Origin: Saccharopolyspora phatthalungensis
Lineage (GTDB): Bacteria > Actinomycetota > Actinomycetes > Mycobacteriales > Pseudonocardiaceae
Direction: 5' to 3'
NCBI RefSeq assembly: GCF_014203395.1
Contig: NZ_JACHIW010000001.1
Location: 2,959,501 to 3,023,500 of the forward strand
DNA length: 64,000 bases
Part shown: positions 8,710 to 17,970 of the stretch, in pieces
How positions within the stretch are numbered: position 1 is the first letter of the stretch
How the letters are laid out: each line of letters opens with the position of its first letter
The notes under the pieces: generated by a model
Seen by the model: only the letters and a program-made list of their open reading frames with translations
Databases searched by the model: none
Told to the model about the DNA's origin: nothing
Program-made: the position numbers and the translations under genes

Positions 8710-9843
8710 GTGACGGGAACAGGCGGACCGCTCGCCGGGACCAAGGTTGTCGAGCTGGCCGGTATCGGCCCGGCGCCGTTCTGCGCGATGTTGCTGGCCG
8801 ACCTCGGCGCCGACGTGGTGCGAGTGGACCGGCCCACGGCTGCGCGCGGCAAGACGGACCTGCTCAATCGGGGCAAGCGTTCCGTGCAGGTCGACCTCAA
8901 GCACGAGCGCGGCGCCGATGCGGTGCTATCGCTGGTCGAGCGCGCCGACGCGCTGTTGGAGGGGTTGCGCCCCGGTGTCGCCGAACGGCTGGGTGTCGGG
9001 CCGGAACAGTGCTGGGCGGTCAACCCGAAGCTGGTTTACGGGCGGATGACCGGCTGGGGCCAGCAGGGTCCGCTGGCGTCCACCGCGGGCCACGACATCG
9101 ACTACATCGCGCTCACGGGCATGCTGCACGCGATCGGCCGCGAGGGCGGCCCGCCGCAGGTCCCGGCGAACCTGCTCGGTGATTTCGGCGGCGGCGCGAT
9201 GTACCTGGCGGTCGGCGTGCTCGCCGCGCTGCTGGAAGCCCGCACCAGTGGTCTCGGCCAGGTCGTGGATGCGGCCATTGTGGACGGTGCGGCACACCTG
9301 GGCACCATGCTTTTCGGATTCCTGGTCACCCGCGACTGGAGCACCGAGCGCGGCACGAATCTGCTCGACACCGGCGCCCCCTTCTACGACGTCTACGAAA
9401 CCGCCGACGGTGCCTACGTTTCGGTCGGCGCGCTGGAGCCGCAGTTCTATGCCGAGCTGCTGGACCGGCTGGGACTGGCGGGCGAAATGCCCGATCGTGA
9501 CGACAGGGCGAACTGGCCAGAGCTGCGCGAGCGGTTCGCCGAGACCTTCCGGCAACGCACCCGGCAGGAATGGACCGAGGTGTTCGCCGGCTCCGATGCG
9601 TGCGTTGCTCCGGTGCTTTCGATGGCGGAGGCCGAATCGCACCCGCACATCGAGGCCCGGGAAACCCTGGTGCGGCGCGACGGCACCTTGCAGCCGGCGC
9701 CCGCGCCGCGGTTCAGCCGCACCCCCAACCCGCCGCCCGGGCCGGTGGCCGAGCCGGGCGCCGACGCGGAGGCGGTGCTGCGGGACTGGGCGGTCCCGCC
9801 CGAACTGGTCGAATCCGGTGCTTTCGGGGCGGGCGAGTCATGA
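8710..9843 (+). CDS. mcr: Alpha-methylacyl-CoA racemase (CaiB/BaiF family III)
   Basis: The enzyme interconverts 2R and 2S methyl-branched acyl-CoAs so that they can enter beta-oxidation. Family landmarks are LAGIGPAPFCAMLLADLGADVVRVDRP near the start, NRGKRSVQVDLK, YGRMTGWGQQGPLA, then AGHDIDYIAL and NLLGDFGGG. The last two contain the His and Asp that act as acid/base in the characterised racemases. NLLDTGAPFYDVYETADG and EPQFYAELL follow. GTG 8710 is chosen because GGAGAGG lies about 6 bp upstream, giving 377 residues. An earlier in-frame ATG at 8674 would add 12 atypical residues. It is transcribed away from the MerR gene. Confidence 0.88.
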   Translation: MTGTGGPLAGTKVVELAGIGPAPFCAMLLADLGADVVRVDRPTAARGKTDLLNRGKRSVQVDLKHERGADAVLSLVERADALLEGLRPGVAERLGVGPEQCWAVNPKLVYGRMTGWGQQGPLASTAGHDIDYIALTGMLHAIGREGGPPQVPANLLGDFGGGAMYLAVGVLAALLEARTSGLGQVVDAAIVDGAAHLGTMLFGFLVTRDWSTERGTNLLDTGAPFYDVYETADGAYVSVGALEPQFYAELLDRLGLAGEMPDRDDRANWPELRERFAETFRQRTRQEWTEVFAGSDACVAPVLSMAEAESHPHIEARETLVRRDGTLQPAPAPRFSRTPNPPPGPVAEPGADAEAVLRDWAVPPELVESGAFGAGES

Positions 9844-9882
9844 GCGGCGCAGCCGCGGACGCCCGCCGAGCGGGAGAAGGAT

Positions 9883-10025
9883 GGCAGGAAGGTTCCCTTC
9901 CTCGCAGCCAACCGCACCCGAGTGCCGGGCGGAGTACCGGAGCATGCCTCGGGTCGGCGGGTGACAGGAAGGTTCCCATGCTGCGGCTTTGCCGGGGCTG
10001 CGGTGACAGGAAGGTTCCCTTCCTC
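9883..10025 (+). repeat. Dispersed 22-bp repeat, three direct copies
   Basis: Copies at 9883-9903 (TTCCT tip), 9961-9982 (ATGCT tip) and 10003-10025 (TTCCT tip) are all forward. They lie between the racemase stop and the acyl-CoA dehydrogenase start. The last two start 42 bp apart. Confidence 0.85.
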
Positions 10026-10063
10026 GCATGATCGGCACGAACACCGAAAGGAGGCGTGAACCG

Positions 10064-11206
10064 ATGCGCAGGGAACTGTTCGAGCCCGAGCATGAGGCGT
10101 TCCGCGAGACGGTGCGCACCTTCGTCAACAAGGAACTCGTGCCGCACGTCGAGGAGTGGGAAGCCGCCGGAATGGTCAGCCGCGAGTCGTGGCGGGCCGC
10201 CGGGGAACACGGGCTGCTGGGCTTCGCCGTCGATGAGCGCTACGGCGGCGGTGGCGTCGACGACTTCCGGTTCAACACCGTCTTCGACGAGGAGCTCGTC
10301 AACGCGGGCATCTCCGGCTTCGGTTCCCCGCTGCACAACGACATCATCGCGCCGTACCTGAGCAAACTGGCCAACGACGAGCAGAAGCAGCGTTGGCTGC
10401 CCGGGTTCTGCCGGGGCGAGATCATCACCGCGATCGCCATGACCGAACCGGGCGCCGGCAGCGACCTGCAGGGCATCCGCACCACAGCAGTACGCGACGG
10501 CGACGACTACGTCCTCAACGGGCAGAAGACGTTCATCAGTAACGGCATCCTCGCCGACCTGGTGATCGCGGTGGCCCGTACCGCCCCGGACGCGGGCCAC
10601 CAAGGCATCAGCCTGCTGGTCGTGGAGCGCGGCATGCCCGGCTTCGAACGCGGGCGCAACCTCGACAAGATCGGCCAGAAGGCGCAGGACACCGCCGAAC
10701 TGTTCTTCAACGATGTGCGGGTGCCGGCACGCAACCTGCTCGGCGAGGAAGGCAAGGGCTTCATCTACCTGATGCAGAACCTGCCGCAGGAGCGGCTGTC
10801 GATCGCGGTGGCCTCGGCCGCCGCCGCCGAGAAGATCCTGGCGATCACCAAGGACTACTGCCGGGATCGCACCGCGTTCGGACGCCCCATCGGCACGTTC
10901 CAGCACATCCGGTTCGAGCTGGCAGAGATGGCCACGGAGGTCGAGATCGGCCGCGTGTTCACCGATCGTTGCGTCCAGGACCACGTTCGCGGTGAACTGG
11001 ACGCTGAGCACGCCGCAATGGCGAAGTGGTGGCTCAGCGAACTGAACAAGCGGGTCGTGGACCGCTGCCTGCAACTGCATGGCGGCTACGGCTACATGAC
11101 GGAATACCCGGTCGCCAAGGCGTATTTGGATTCCCGGATCCAGACGATCTACGGCGGCACCACCGAGATCATGAAGGAGATCATCGGGCGGTCGATGGGA
11201 TTCTGA
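10064..11206 (+). CDS. Acyl-CoA dehydrogenase
   Basis: This 380-residue flavoprotein catalyses the first, alpha-beta dehydrogenating step of acyl-CoA oxidation. It has the family signatures AMTEPGAGSDLQGIRTTA (FAD/substrate loop), NGQKTFISNG and QLHGGYGYMTEYPVAK near the C-terminus. It ends YGGTTEIMKEIIGRSMGF. AAAGGAGG 9 bp before ATG 10064 fixes the start. It follows the racemase with three repeat copies in the gap, so co-transcription is possible but uncertain. A gene for a phosphodiesterase-like protein comes next at 57 bp. Confidence 0.94.
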   Translation: MRRELFEPEHEAFRETVRTFVNKELVPHVEEWEAAGMVSRESWRAAGEHGLLGFAVDERYGGGGVDDFRFNTVFDEELVNAGISGFGSPLHNDIIAPYLSKLANDEQKQRWLPGFCRGEIITAIAMTEPGAGSDLQGIRTTAVRDGDDYVLNGQKTFISNGILADLVIAVARTAPDAGHQGISLLVVERGMPGFERGRNLDKIGQKAQDTAELFFNDVRVPARNLLGEEGKGFIYLMQNLPQERLSIAVASAAAAEKILAITKDYCRDRTAFGRPIGTFQHIRFELAEMATEVEIGRVFTDRCVQDHVRGELDAEHAAMAKWWLSELNKRVVDRCLQLHGGYGYMTEYPVAKAYLDSRIQTIYGGTTEIMKEIIGRSMGF

Positions 11207-11262
11207 CAGTCGGGCTCCGGCCCGATCGCGCGACCACGCGGGCGGAGGGGAGACAGGGTGCC

Positions 11263-12426
11263 ATGGACTGGATCGTCGCTCCTGATCACGACGGGCGAGC
11301 GCTGCCCGACGTCCTGCCGTCGCTGCTCGGCGCGATGGGCGTGGCGGGGTTCGCCGACACCATCGGATTCCCGGACTGCCGAACCGCCGGTGTCCTGTTG
11401 ATCGACGGACTCGGCCGGGACCTGCTGCGCGAGCACGCCGCGGATGCCCCGTTCATGGCGAGTCTGCTGACCCTGCCGCCCCTGAAGGCGGGCTTTCCGA
11501 CCACGACGGTCACCAGCATCACCTCGCTGGGCACGGGACTCTGCGCCGGGGAGCACGGTCTCGTCGGCTACAGCTTCGCCGAACCCTCCGGCGGCCTGCT
11601 GCACCCGTTGAGCTGGGCAACGCATGGCACGGTGGGCGACTCCGCCGGAAGCCGTCGCAGCCTGCTCGACCAATGGCCACCGGAGCAGGCCCAGCCGACC
11701 CCGACGATGCTGGAACGAGCGGCCGCAGCAGGCGTTGACGTCCGAACTGCCGTGCCTGCGGAATTCAAGAACACCGGACTGACCAGGGCGGCGTTTCGCG
11801 GCGCTGTTTTCCGGGGCCTGCACGCCTTGGGTGATCTCGCCGCCGAACTCCTCACAGCGCTCGGTGCCGACGGTCCGGGGTTGTGCTACGGCTACCACGG
11901 GCACCTCGACCTGCTCGGGCACATGCACGGCCCCGGATCGCTGCCGTGGCGCCTGCAACTGACGCTGCTGGACCAGTTGGTGGCGACGTTGGCCGAGCGA
12001 CTACCGCCCGCAGCGGTGCTGACGGTGATCGCCGATCACGGCATGGTCCAGGTCGACCCGGCCGAAGCAGTCGACGCCGACACCGATCCCGCACTGCAAG
12101 CCGGTGTCCGGCTGCTCGGCGGCGAAGTCCGCGCCCGCCACGTCTACGTCGAGCCCGGTGCGCTGACCGATGTTCATTCCGCGTGGCAGGAGACGATCGG
12201 CGAGCGAGGCGTGGTGCTCACCGGTGAGCAGGCGATCGACGAGGGCTGGTTCGGTCCCGTCGTAGCCGATTCGGTGCGCCCGCGCATCGGCGATGTGCTG
12301 GCGATCATGCGTGATTCCGGGGTGATCCGTTCGGTGGTCGAACCGGGCGAGTCCGCGCTGCGCGGGCATCACGGCTCGCTTACCTCGGCCGAACAGTTAG
12401 TACCGGTGCTGGTGTTGGGTGGGTGA
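11263..12426 (+). CDS. Alkaline phosphatase family / nucleotide pyrophosphatase-like protein
   Basis: This 387-residue protein fits the AP superfamily of phosphodiesterases. It has GVLLIDGLGRDLL near residue 45, FPTTTVTSITSLGTG with the probable nucleophile Thr near residue 88, YHGHLDLLGHMHGPGS and VIADHGMVQVD. The last two supply typical metal-binding Asp and His residues. The C-terminus contains the family's GHHGSLTSAEQLVPVLV. No signal peptide is seen, so it is likely cytosolic. The substrate is unknown. GGAGGGG lies about 12 bp before ATG 11263. The next gene begins 7 bp after its stop. Confidence 0.82.
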   Translation: MDWIVAPDHDGRALPDVLPSLLGAMGVAGFADTIGFPDCRTAGVLLIDGLGRDLLREHAADAPFMASLLTLPPLKAGFPTTTVTSITSLGTGLCAGEHGLVGYSFAEPSGGLLHPLSWATHGTVGDSAGSRRSLLDQWPPEQAQPTPTMLERAAAAGVDVRTAVPAEFKNTGLTRAAFRGAVFRGLHALGDLAAELLTALGADGPGLCYGYHGHLDLLGHMHGPGSLPWRLQLTLLDQLVATLAERLPPAAVLTVIADHGMVQVDPAEAVDADTDPALQAGVRLLGGEVRARHVYVEPGALTDVHSAWQETIGERGVVLTGEQAIDEGWFGPVVADSVRPRIGDVLAIMRDSGVIRSVVEPGESALRGHHGSLTSAEQLVPVLVLGG

Positions 12427-12432
12427 GCACCG

Positions 12433-13269
12433 GTGCGTGACGAAGGGCTATTCGGGCCGCAGACCGTGACCTGGCAGCTGCACGCCGATCCGACGATGTG
12501 GATCGCCGGAATCTGCGGCCTGTACTTGCAGGCACTGCATCCCCTGGCGGTGGCGGCGGTCGTGCAGAATTCCCGGTTTCGGGAAGACCCGCTGGGACGC
12601 CTGATGCGCACCGCAAACTTCGTCGCCGCAACCACCTACGGTACGACTGCCGAAGCCGAGTCCGTCGCCGCACGGGTCCGCCAGGTGCACCGCACGCTCC
12701 GCGCGACCGACCGGCGAACCGTGCCCAGATCCGCCTGGACGATCCGGACCTGTTGCGCTGGGTGCATTGCGCCGAGATCGCCTCGTTCGCCGGCGTGGTG
12801 CGGCATGCGGGATTCCCGCTGACCGACGCGCAACTCGACCGGTACTTCGACGAGCAGCGTCGCATTGCCGCCTTGGTCGGGCTCGACCCGGCGGAGGTGC
12901 CGGGAACCAGCCGCGAAATGGCGGAGTACTTCAAGCAGGTCCGGCCCGAGCTGCGGCGAACGGCCGATTCCGAGCTGGTCTACCGCTTCCTGCACCAACC
13001 ATTCGCGTCGTGGTGGCTCCTGCCGGCGAACGGCTACCTGCCGCTCTGTCACTTGGCGTACTCGGCGCTGCCGGCCTGGGCGCGCAAGCTGCACGGCCGC
13101 CCGGCGTTCCCGGCCCCGGTGGTTGCGACCGGGCTGTATGGACTCCGCGCCGCAGGACTCGCGGCGCCGGGCAAGGTGCTTCCGCTATCCGGAAGGCACC
13201 TACAGCGTGCCGTGGACCCGCCTGGGCGAGAGGGCCCTGCCGTCGATCAAAGCCCTCGCCCACCTGTAG
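12433..13269 (+). pseudogene. DUF2236 (MpaB/Lcp-like oxygenase) gene with two frameshifts
   Basis: The family is heme-containing oxygenase-like (DUF2236). Residues GLFGPQTVTWQLHADP through TTYGTTAEAE are encoded from GTG 12433 in one frame. From about 12720 the match moves to the next frame (LDDPDLLRWVH, PAEVPGTSREMAEYF, PAWARKLHG). Near 13150-13185 it returns to the first frame (CFRYPEGTYSVPWTR, ending ALPSIKALAHL). The two shifts are -1 then +1 and compensate each other. About 150 residues between them are read correctly only in the shifted frame. As it stands the gene makes a truncated product. Base errors are the alternative explanation. It follows the phosphodiesterase gene by 7 bp. Confidence 0.75.
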
Positions 13270-13291
13270 CGCGACGGGTCGAACGCCTCGG

Positions 13292-13356
13292 GAGCAAGGG
13301 AACCTTCCTGTCATGCCTGGCGCGCGGGGAGTGCGAGGATGGGAACTTTCCTGTCA
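13292..13356 (-). repeat. Dispersed 22-bp repeat, two direct copies
   Basis: Reverse copies at 13292-13313 and 13335-13356 have starts 43 bp apart. They begin 23 bp past the DUF2236 stop. Confidence 0.85.
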
Positions 13357-13721
13357 CCACCCCGCGTCAGCGGGCCTCTGCGACATTGGCCTAGCAGGCG
13401 GTTGGAGCTGTCCGCGCAGTCGATGCGGACGAACAGGTCGTCGGGTGAAAGGTCGGGCCAAGCAGCACATCGCGGATCGACCACCTTGTTCTTCCTGCGA
13501 TCACGTAACCCCGCGGCGCTGCGCAACTGATCGGCTTGCTGGACTTGCGCCTCGAAGGGGCACAGCGTCTCCTGGACGGCGTTCGGAAGCGCTCGGCATC
13601 TGGGGGCCTCTCTTACGGGTGCCTGCCGGTTCGGAGCGAAGTCCGCGAAAGATCGTCTCGAATCCGGGCCACGGGGCACAATCGGGACGAAGAGGCCAAG
13701 TTGTCCGACTCTTGTATCTAT

Positions 13722-13776
13722 GTTGTGAACAACCTATGGTTCCCGATGACCGGAACGGATTTTCCGTAAAACGGAA
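13722..13776 (+). promoter_or_regulatory. Two palindromes upstream of glcD
   Basis: GTTGTGAACAAC (13722-13733, 5-bp arms) and TTCCGTAAAACGGAA (13762-13776, perfect 6-bp arms) lie 62 and 19 bp before the glcD start. The second abuts the ribosome site and could be a repressor site. The form of the first suits a GntR-type regulator. Neither regulator is identified. Confidence 0.45.
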
Positions 13777-13795
13777 TTCACCCGGGAGGCTGAGC

Positions 13796-15298
13796 ATGCA
13801 GTCGACCAGCGTCGAAGCCGAGCAAACAGCGCTCGTACGGCGCGCGCTCGATCAAGTCGTTCAGCGGTTCCACGCGGCACTGCCGCCGAACGCGGTGATC
13901 ACCGATCCCCAGAGACTGCGCACCTACGAGTGCGACGGGCTGGCGAGCTATCGGGTCGTGCCCGCCGTCGTGGTGCTGCCGGAGACCGCCGAGCAGGTCC
14001 GCGAGATCGTCCGGATCTGCGCCGAGCACCAGGTCCCGTTCGTGGCCCGAGGATCCGGCACGGGCCTGTCCGGCGGGGCGTTGCCGCACGCTTCGGGCGT
14101 GCTGGTCGTGACCTCGAGGATGCGGCGAATCCTGGAGATCGACCTCGCCAATGAGCGGGCCGTCGTGGAACCCGGCGTCACCAATCTCGACGTCACGAAA
14201 GCTGTCGCCGCGCAGGGGTACTACTTCGCACCCGACCCCTCCAGCCAACAGGTGTGCTCGGTGGGCGGCAATGTCGCGGAGAACTCCGGCGGCGCACACT
14301 GCCTGAAGTACGGCTTCACCACCAACCACATCCTCGCGCTGGAAGTGGTCACGCCGGACGGCGACTTCGTCGAACTCGGCGGCACGGCGCGCGACACTCC
14401 CGGATACGACCTGCTGGGCGCGTTCATCGGCAGTGAAGGCACGCTCGGCGTGGCCACCAAGATCACCGTGCGGCTCCTGCGTAAACCCGAGGTGGTGCAG
14501 ACCCTGCTGGCGGGGTTCCCGTCGACCGACGAGGCGGGTGCGGCGGTGTCGGCGATCATCGCCGACGGGGTCACGCCGGCGGCGATCGAGATGATGGACG
14601 CGCTGGCCATCGAGGCCGCCGAACAGGCCGTGCAGTGCGGCTACCCGGAAGGCGCGGGGGCGGTGCTGGTCGTCGAACTGGACGGCCCGGCCGCCGAGGT
14701 CGAGCACACCTTCGACGAGGTCAAGCGGCACTGCGACGAGCACGGTGCGTTCGAAATCCGGGTCGCCGCGGACGACCACGAGCGGGCAATGATCTGGAAA
14801 GGACGCAAATCCGCCTTCGCTGCAGTAGGCCGCATCAGCCCCGACTACATCGTGCAAGACGGGGTGATTCCGCGCACCGCGCTGCCCGAGGTGCTCGGCC
14901 GCATCTCCCGGCTGTCGGCCGAATCCGGCGTGCGGGTCGCGAACGTCTTCCACGCCGGCGACGGCAACCTGCACCCGCTGGTGCTCTTCGACGATGCCGA
15001 ACCGGGCGCAAACGAGCGGGCCGAGGCCGTCTCCGCCGCGATCCTCGATCTGTGCATCGAGCACGGCGGCTCGATCACCGGCGAACACGGCGTCGGTGCG
15101 GACAAGGTCAAGTACATGGGCCGGATGTTCACCGCAGACGACCTCGACACCATGCAGCGCGTGCGCTGCGCCTTCGACCCGGTCGGGATCTGCAACCCGG
15201 GCAAGGTTTTCCCGACGCCGAGGCTCTGCGGCGAGGTGCCCGGGCCCCGGCGTGGCGTGCACCCACTGACCGAAGCGGGATTGGCGGACCAGTTCTGA
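13796..15298 (+). CDS. glcD: Glycolate/D-lactate oxidase FAD subunit
   Basis: This 500-residue FAD-linked oxidase subunit resembles GlcD. It has the PCMH FAD-binding fold (ARGSGTGLSGGALP, VGGNVAENSGGAHCLKYG, GYDLLGAFIGSEGTLGV) and the C-terminal oxidase domain (NVFHAGDGNLHP, ITGEHGVGADKVKYM, FDPVGICNPGKVFP). GGGAGG 6 bp before ATG 13796 fixes the start. Its stop overlaps the glcE start by one base, so D, E and F are translationally coupled. Together they oxidise glycolate or D-lactate and pass electrons to the respiratory chain. Confidence 0.9.
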   Translation: MQSTSVEAEQTALVRRALDQVVQRFHAALPPNAVITDPQRLRTYECDGLASYRVVPAVVVLPETAEQVREIVRICAEHQVPFVARGSGTGLSGGALPHASGVLVVTSRMRRILEIDLANERAVVEPGVTNLDVTKAVAAQGYYFAPDPSSQQVCSVGGNVAENSGGAHCLKYGFTTNHILALEVVTPDGDFVELGGTARDTPGYDLLGAFIGSEGTLGVATKITVRLLRKPEVVQTLLAGFPSTDEAGAAVSAIIADGVTPAAIEMMDALAIEAAEQAVQCGYPEGAGAVLVVELDGPAAEVEHTFDEVKRHCDEHGAFEIRVAADDHERAMIWKGRKSAFAAVGRISPDYIVQDGVIPRTALPEVLGRISRLSAESGVRVANVFHAGDGNLHPLVLFDDAEPGANERAEAVSAAILDLCIEHGGSITGEHGVGADKVKYMGRMFTADDLDTMQRVRCAFDPVGICNPGKVFPTPRLCGEVPGPRRGVHPLTEAGLADQF

Positions 15299-16554
15299 TG
15301 CCCACAACCACGAAGGACACCGCGCACGAAGCACTGGTCGCCGCGCTGGGCGCCGACTGCGTGCGGGAAGCGACGAAGGCCGACGCCGTGTCCGGCGTCC
15401 ATCCGCAATGGGTGGCCACTGTGGACGGAACCGAGCGGACGTCGATAGCGATGCGGATCGCCGCCGAGCACGGCCTGCGCGTGGTGCCCAGAGGGTCGGG
15501 CAGCAAACTCGACTGGGGCAGGGCGCCGGGCGCGGTGGATCTGCTGCTCGATGTGTCGGCCGCCGACGATGTTGTCGACCACGCCGCGGGCGACTTAGTG
15601 GTGCATGCGCTGGCGGGAACTCCGATCGCCAAGGTCAACAACACGGTCTGCGCCGCCGGGCAGCAGTTGGCGATCGACCAGCCGCTGCCGACCGCGACGC
15701 TGGGCGGTGTCATCGCCACCGGCACCGCGGGACCGTGTCGGCACCTTTTCGGCGGGGTGCGCGACCTGCTCATCGGCATCACGGTCGTGCGGGCCGATGG
15801 CACGGTGACCACCGCGGGCGGCAAGGTCGTCAAGAACGTCGCCGGCTACGACCTCGGCAAGCTCTACACCGGCTCCTTCGGCACGCTCGGCGTGATCACC
15901 GAGGCGGTGTTCCGGTTGCACCCGGTCGCCGCAGAACACCGCTGGATCACCATCACCGCCGATACCCACGAGGATTCGGCGGCCGCCGCCGACGTCGTGC
16001 GCCACTCCCAGGCGATGGCCACCGCCATCGAACTCGACCGGGCCGAACCCGACGGGCCGATCACGGTGTGCGCGCAGCTCGAAGGCAGGCCCTCCGCCAC
16101 GCACGATCGCGCGCTCAAGCTCGCCGCCGCCCTCGGGCACGGCGCAGAGGTGCTGGAGCAGGCTCCGTCGTGGTGGGGCCGCTACCCCTTCGACCCGGAC
16201 AACGGCATCGGCCTGCGCCTGGGCGCCGAACCGACGGCGCTTCCCCAGCTCCTCACCGCTGCGCAAGAAGCTGCCGCGACGAGCGGCCTGCCGTTGGCGA
16301 TCCGTGGCGCCGCTGGGCTCGGCGTGCTGCACGCCGGGTTGCCCGGCGATGCCGATGCGGCCGCCATCGCCGAACTCGTCAAGTCACTACGCGCTGCCTG
16401 CGAGTACGCGGTGCTGGTCCGGGCGCCGCAGGATGCCGTCATCGACCTTTGGGGGCCGATCGCACCCGGTTTGCTGACGCTGATGCGTCGGACCAAGGAC
16501 CAGTTCGATCCGGAGCACCGGCTCGCCCCTGGCCGGTTCGTGGGAGGAATCTGA
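15298..16554 (+). CDS. glcE: Glycolate oxidase FAD-binding subunit
   Basis: This 418-residue GlcE-type subunit has a second FAD-binding (PCMH) domain (VPRGSGSKLDWGRAPG, TLGGVIATGTAGPCRHLFGG, KVVKNVAGYDLGKLYTGSFGTLGVI). It ends KDQFDPEHRLAPGRFVGG. The ATG overlaps the glcD stop (TGATG) and its own stop overlaps the glcF ATG. It is the non-catalytic or auxiliary flavin subunit of the GlcDEF complex. Confidence 0.9.
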   Translation: MPTTTKDTAHEALVAALGADCVREATKADAVSGVHPQWVATVDGTERTSIAMRIAAEHGLRVVPRGSGSKLDWGRAPGAVDLLLDVSAADDVVDHAAGDLVVHALAGTPIAKVNNTVCAAGQQLAIDQPLPTATLGGVIATGTAGPCRHLFGGVRDLLIGITVVRADGTVTTAGGKVVKNVAGYDLGKLYTGSFGTLGVITEAVFRLHPVAAEHRWITITADTHEDSAAAADVVRHSQAMATAIELDRAEPDGPITVCAQLEGRPSATHDRALKLAAALGHGAEVLEQAPSWWGRYPFDPDNGIGLRLGAEPTALPQLLTAAQEAAATSGLPLAIRGAAGLGVLHAGLPGDADAAAIAELVKSLRAACEYAVLVRAPQDAVIDLWGPIAPGLLTLMRRTKDQFDPEHRLAPGRFVGGI

Positions 16555-17873
16555 TGAGCGAGACCCCCGCCCGCCCGGGCGCCTTCGACGCCCTGCACCC
16601 GCCGCAGCGCGAGCTCGTCGACGACTGCGTCCACTGCGGATTCTGCTTGCCCAGCTGCCCGACCTATGACCTGTGGGGCGAGGAGATGGACTCGCCGCGC
16701 GGACGCATTTACCTGATGAAGGAGGGGTTGGAAGGCGAGCCCCTGACCGACTCCATGGTCGGGCACTTCGACGCATGCCTTGGTTGCATGGCGTGCGTGA
16801 CCGCCTGCCCGTCTGGGGTGCAGTACGGCACGCTGATCACCGAGACGCGGGCGCAGGTCCAGCGGCATCACCAACGCGGCCGTTGGGAACGACTACTGCG
16901 CACGGCGATCTTCACGCTGTTCCCGTACCCGCGTCGCCTCAAAGCGATGCGCGGACCGCTCGCGCTTTACCAGCGGCTCGGCATCGGAGCCCTGCTCAAG
17001 CGGTCCGGACTGCTGGCGAAGCTGCCGGCGGGGCTACAGGTGATGGAGTCCCTGGCGCCGCCGATCACCCGGGTGCCGAAGCTGGGGCACCGGGTCCCCG
17101 CACGGGGCAAGCGCCGCGCGGTCGTCGGGATGATCACCGGCTGCGTGCAGAGCGCCTTCTTCCCCGACGTCAACGCGGCAACGGCCCGCATCCTCGCCGC
17201 CGAAGGCTGCGACGTCGTGATCCCACCAGCGCAAGGGTGCTGCGGCGCGCTCAGCGAGCACGCCGGGCGCGAAGCCGAAGCGGTCAAGTTCGCCCGCGAC
17301 CTGATGGACACCTTCGAGGAATCCGGTGTGGACTATGTCGTCGTCAACTCGGCTGGCTGCGGCTCCACGTTGAAGGAGTACCCGCGCCTGTTGCAAGACG
17401 ACCCCGAATACGCCGAGCGCGCGGAGCGGTTCTCCGCTCGGGTGCGCGATATCGCCGAAGTACTCGTCGAACTCGGCCCCGTCGCAGAGCGGCACCCGCT
17501 GCCCGTTCGGATCGCCTACCACGACGCCTGCCATCTGGCGCACGGGCAAGGTATCCGATCGCAGCCGCGAGAACTGCTGCGGGCGATCCCCGGACTGGAG
17601 GTGCGGGAGATCAACCGCGGTGAACTGTGCTGTGGTTCCGCAGGGGTCTACAACCTGCTCCAACCGGAGGCCGCGCGTGAACTGGGCGACCGCAAGGCCG
17701 AGAACGTGCTGGACACCGGGGCGATGCTGCTGGTGACGGCGAACCCCGGGTGTTCGATGCAGATTCGCACCGCACTGGAGCGCCGGGGTGAGCACCTCGC
17801 GATGGCGCACACCGCGCAAGTGCTCGACGCGTCGATCCGGGGTCAGGGCGTCGAAACGCTGCTGCGCGGCTGA
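16554..17873 (+). CDS. glcF: Glycolate oxidase iron-sulfur subunit
   Basis: This 439-residue electron-transfer subunit has two 4Fe-4S ferredoxin motifs, CVHCGFCLPSCP (about residues 25-36) and CLGCMACVTACP (about 76-87). Two CCG domains follow, with cysteine clusters PPAQGCCGALSEH, NSAGCGSTLKEY, YHDACHLAHGQG and GELCCGSAGVYN. GGGAGGA precedes ATG 16554, which overlaps the glcE stop. It completes the glcDEF operon. No terminator is obvious before the convergent trpD. Confidence 0.93.
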   Translation: MSETPARPGAFDALHPPQRELVDDCVHCGFCLPSCPTYDLWGEEMDSPRGRIYLMKEGLEGEPLTDSMVGHFDACLGCMACVTACPSGVQYGTLITETRAQVQRHHQRGRWERLLRTAIFTLFPYPRRLKAMRGPLALYQRLGIGALLKRSGLLAKLPAGLQVMESLAPPITRVPKLGHRVPARGKRRAVVGMITGCVQSAFFPDVNAATARILAAEGCDVVIPPAQGCCGALSEHAGREAEAVKFARDLMDTFEESGVDYVVVNSAGCGSTLKEYPRLLQDDPEYAERAERFSARVRDIAEVLVELGPVAERHPLPVRIAYHDACHLAHGQGIRSQPRELLRAIPGLEVREINRGELCCGSAGVYNLLQPEAARELGDRKAENVLDTGAMLLVTANPGCSMQIRTALERRGEHLAMAHTAQVLDASIRGQGVETLLRG

Positions 17874-17970
17874 CCGAGGGCCATGCGTGGTCGATTGCCG
17901 GCCCGCATCTTTCTAACGCCGTATCAAGCAATGTTGACTGGTAAGCGAGGACTGAAGATGCCGCGCGAGA

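Larger units (their letters stand above)
13270..13795. other. Intergenic region before glcD
   Basis: No gene is recognised in this 526-bp stretch. It contains two reverse repeat copies at its left end and two short palindromes at 13722-13733 and 13762-13776. Confidence 0.6.

Noticed and set aside
13292..13356. Short direct repeats with unique spacers as a possible CRISPR array
   Set aside because: Only two or three units occur at each place, spacer lengths vary from about 20 to 41 bp, no cas genes are present, and the same repeat is scattered over the whole window in both directions.
12767..13795. Long N-terminal extension in frame with glcD
   Set aside because: It runs through the DUF2236 relic and repeat copies. 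The GlcD family N-terminus and a good ribosome site both place the start at 13796.
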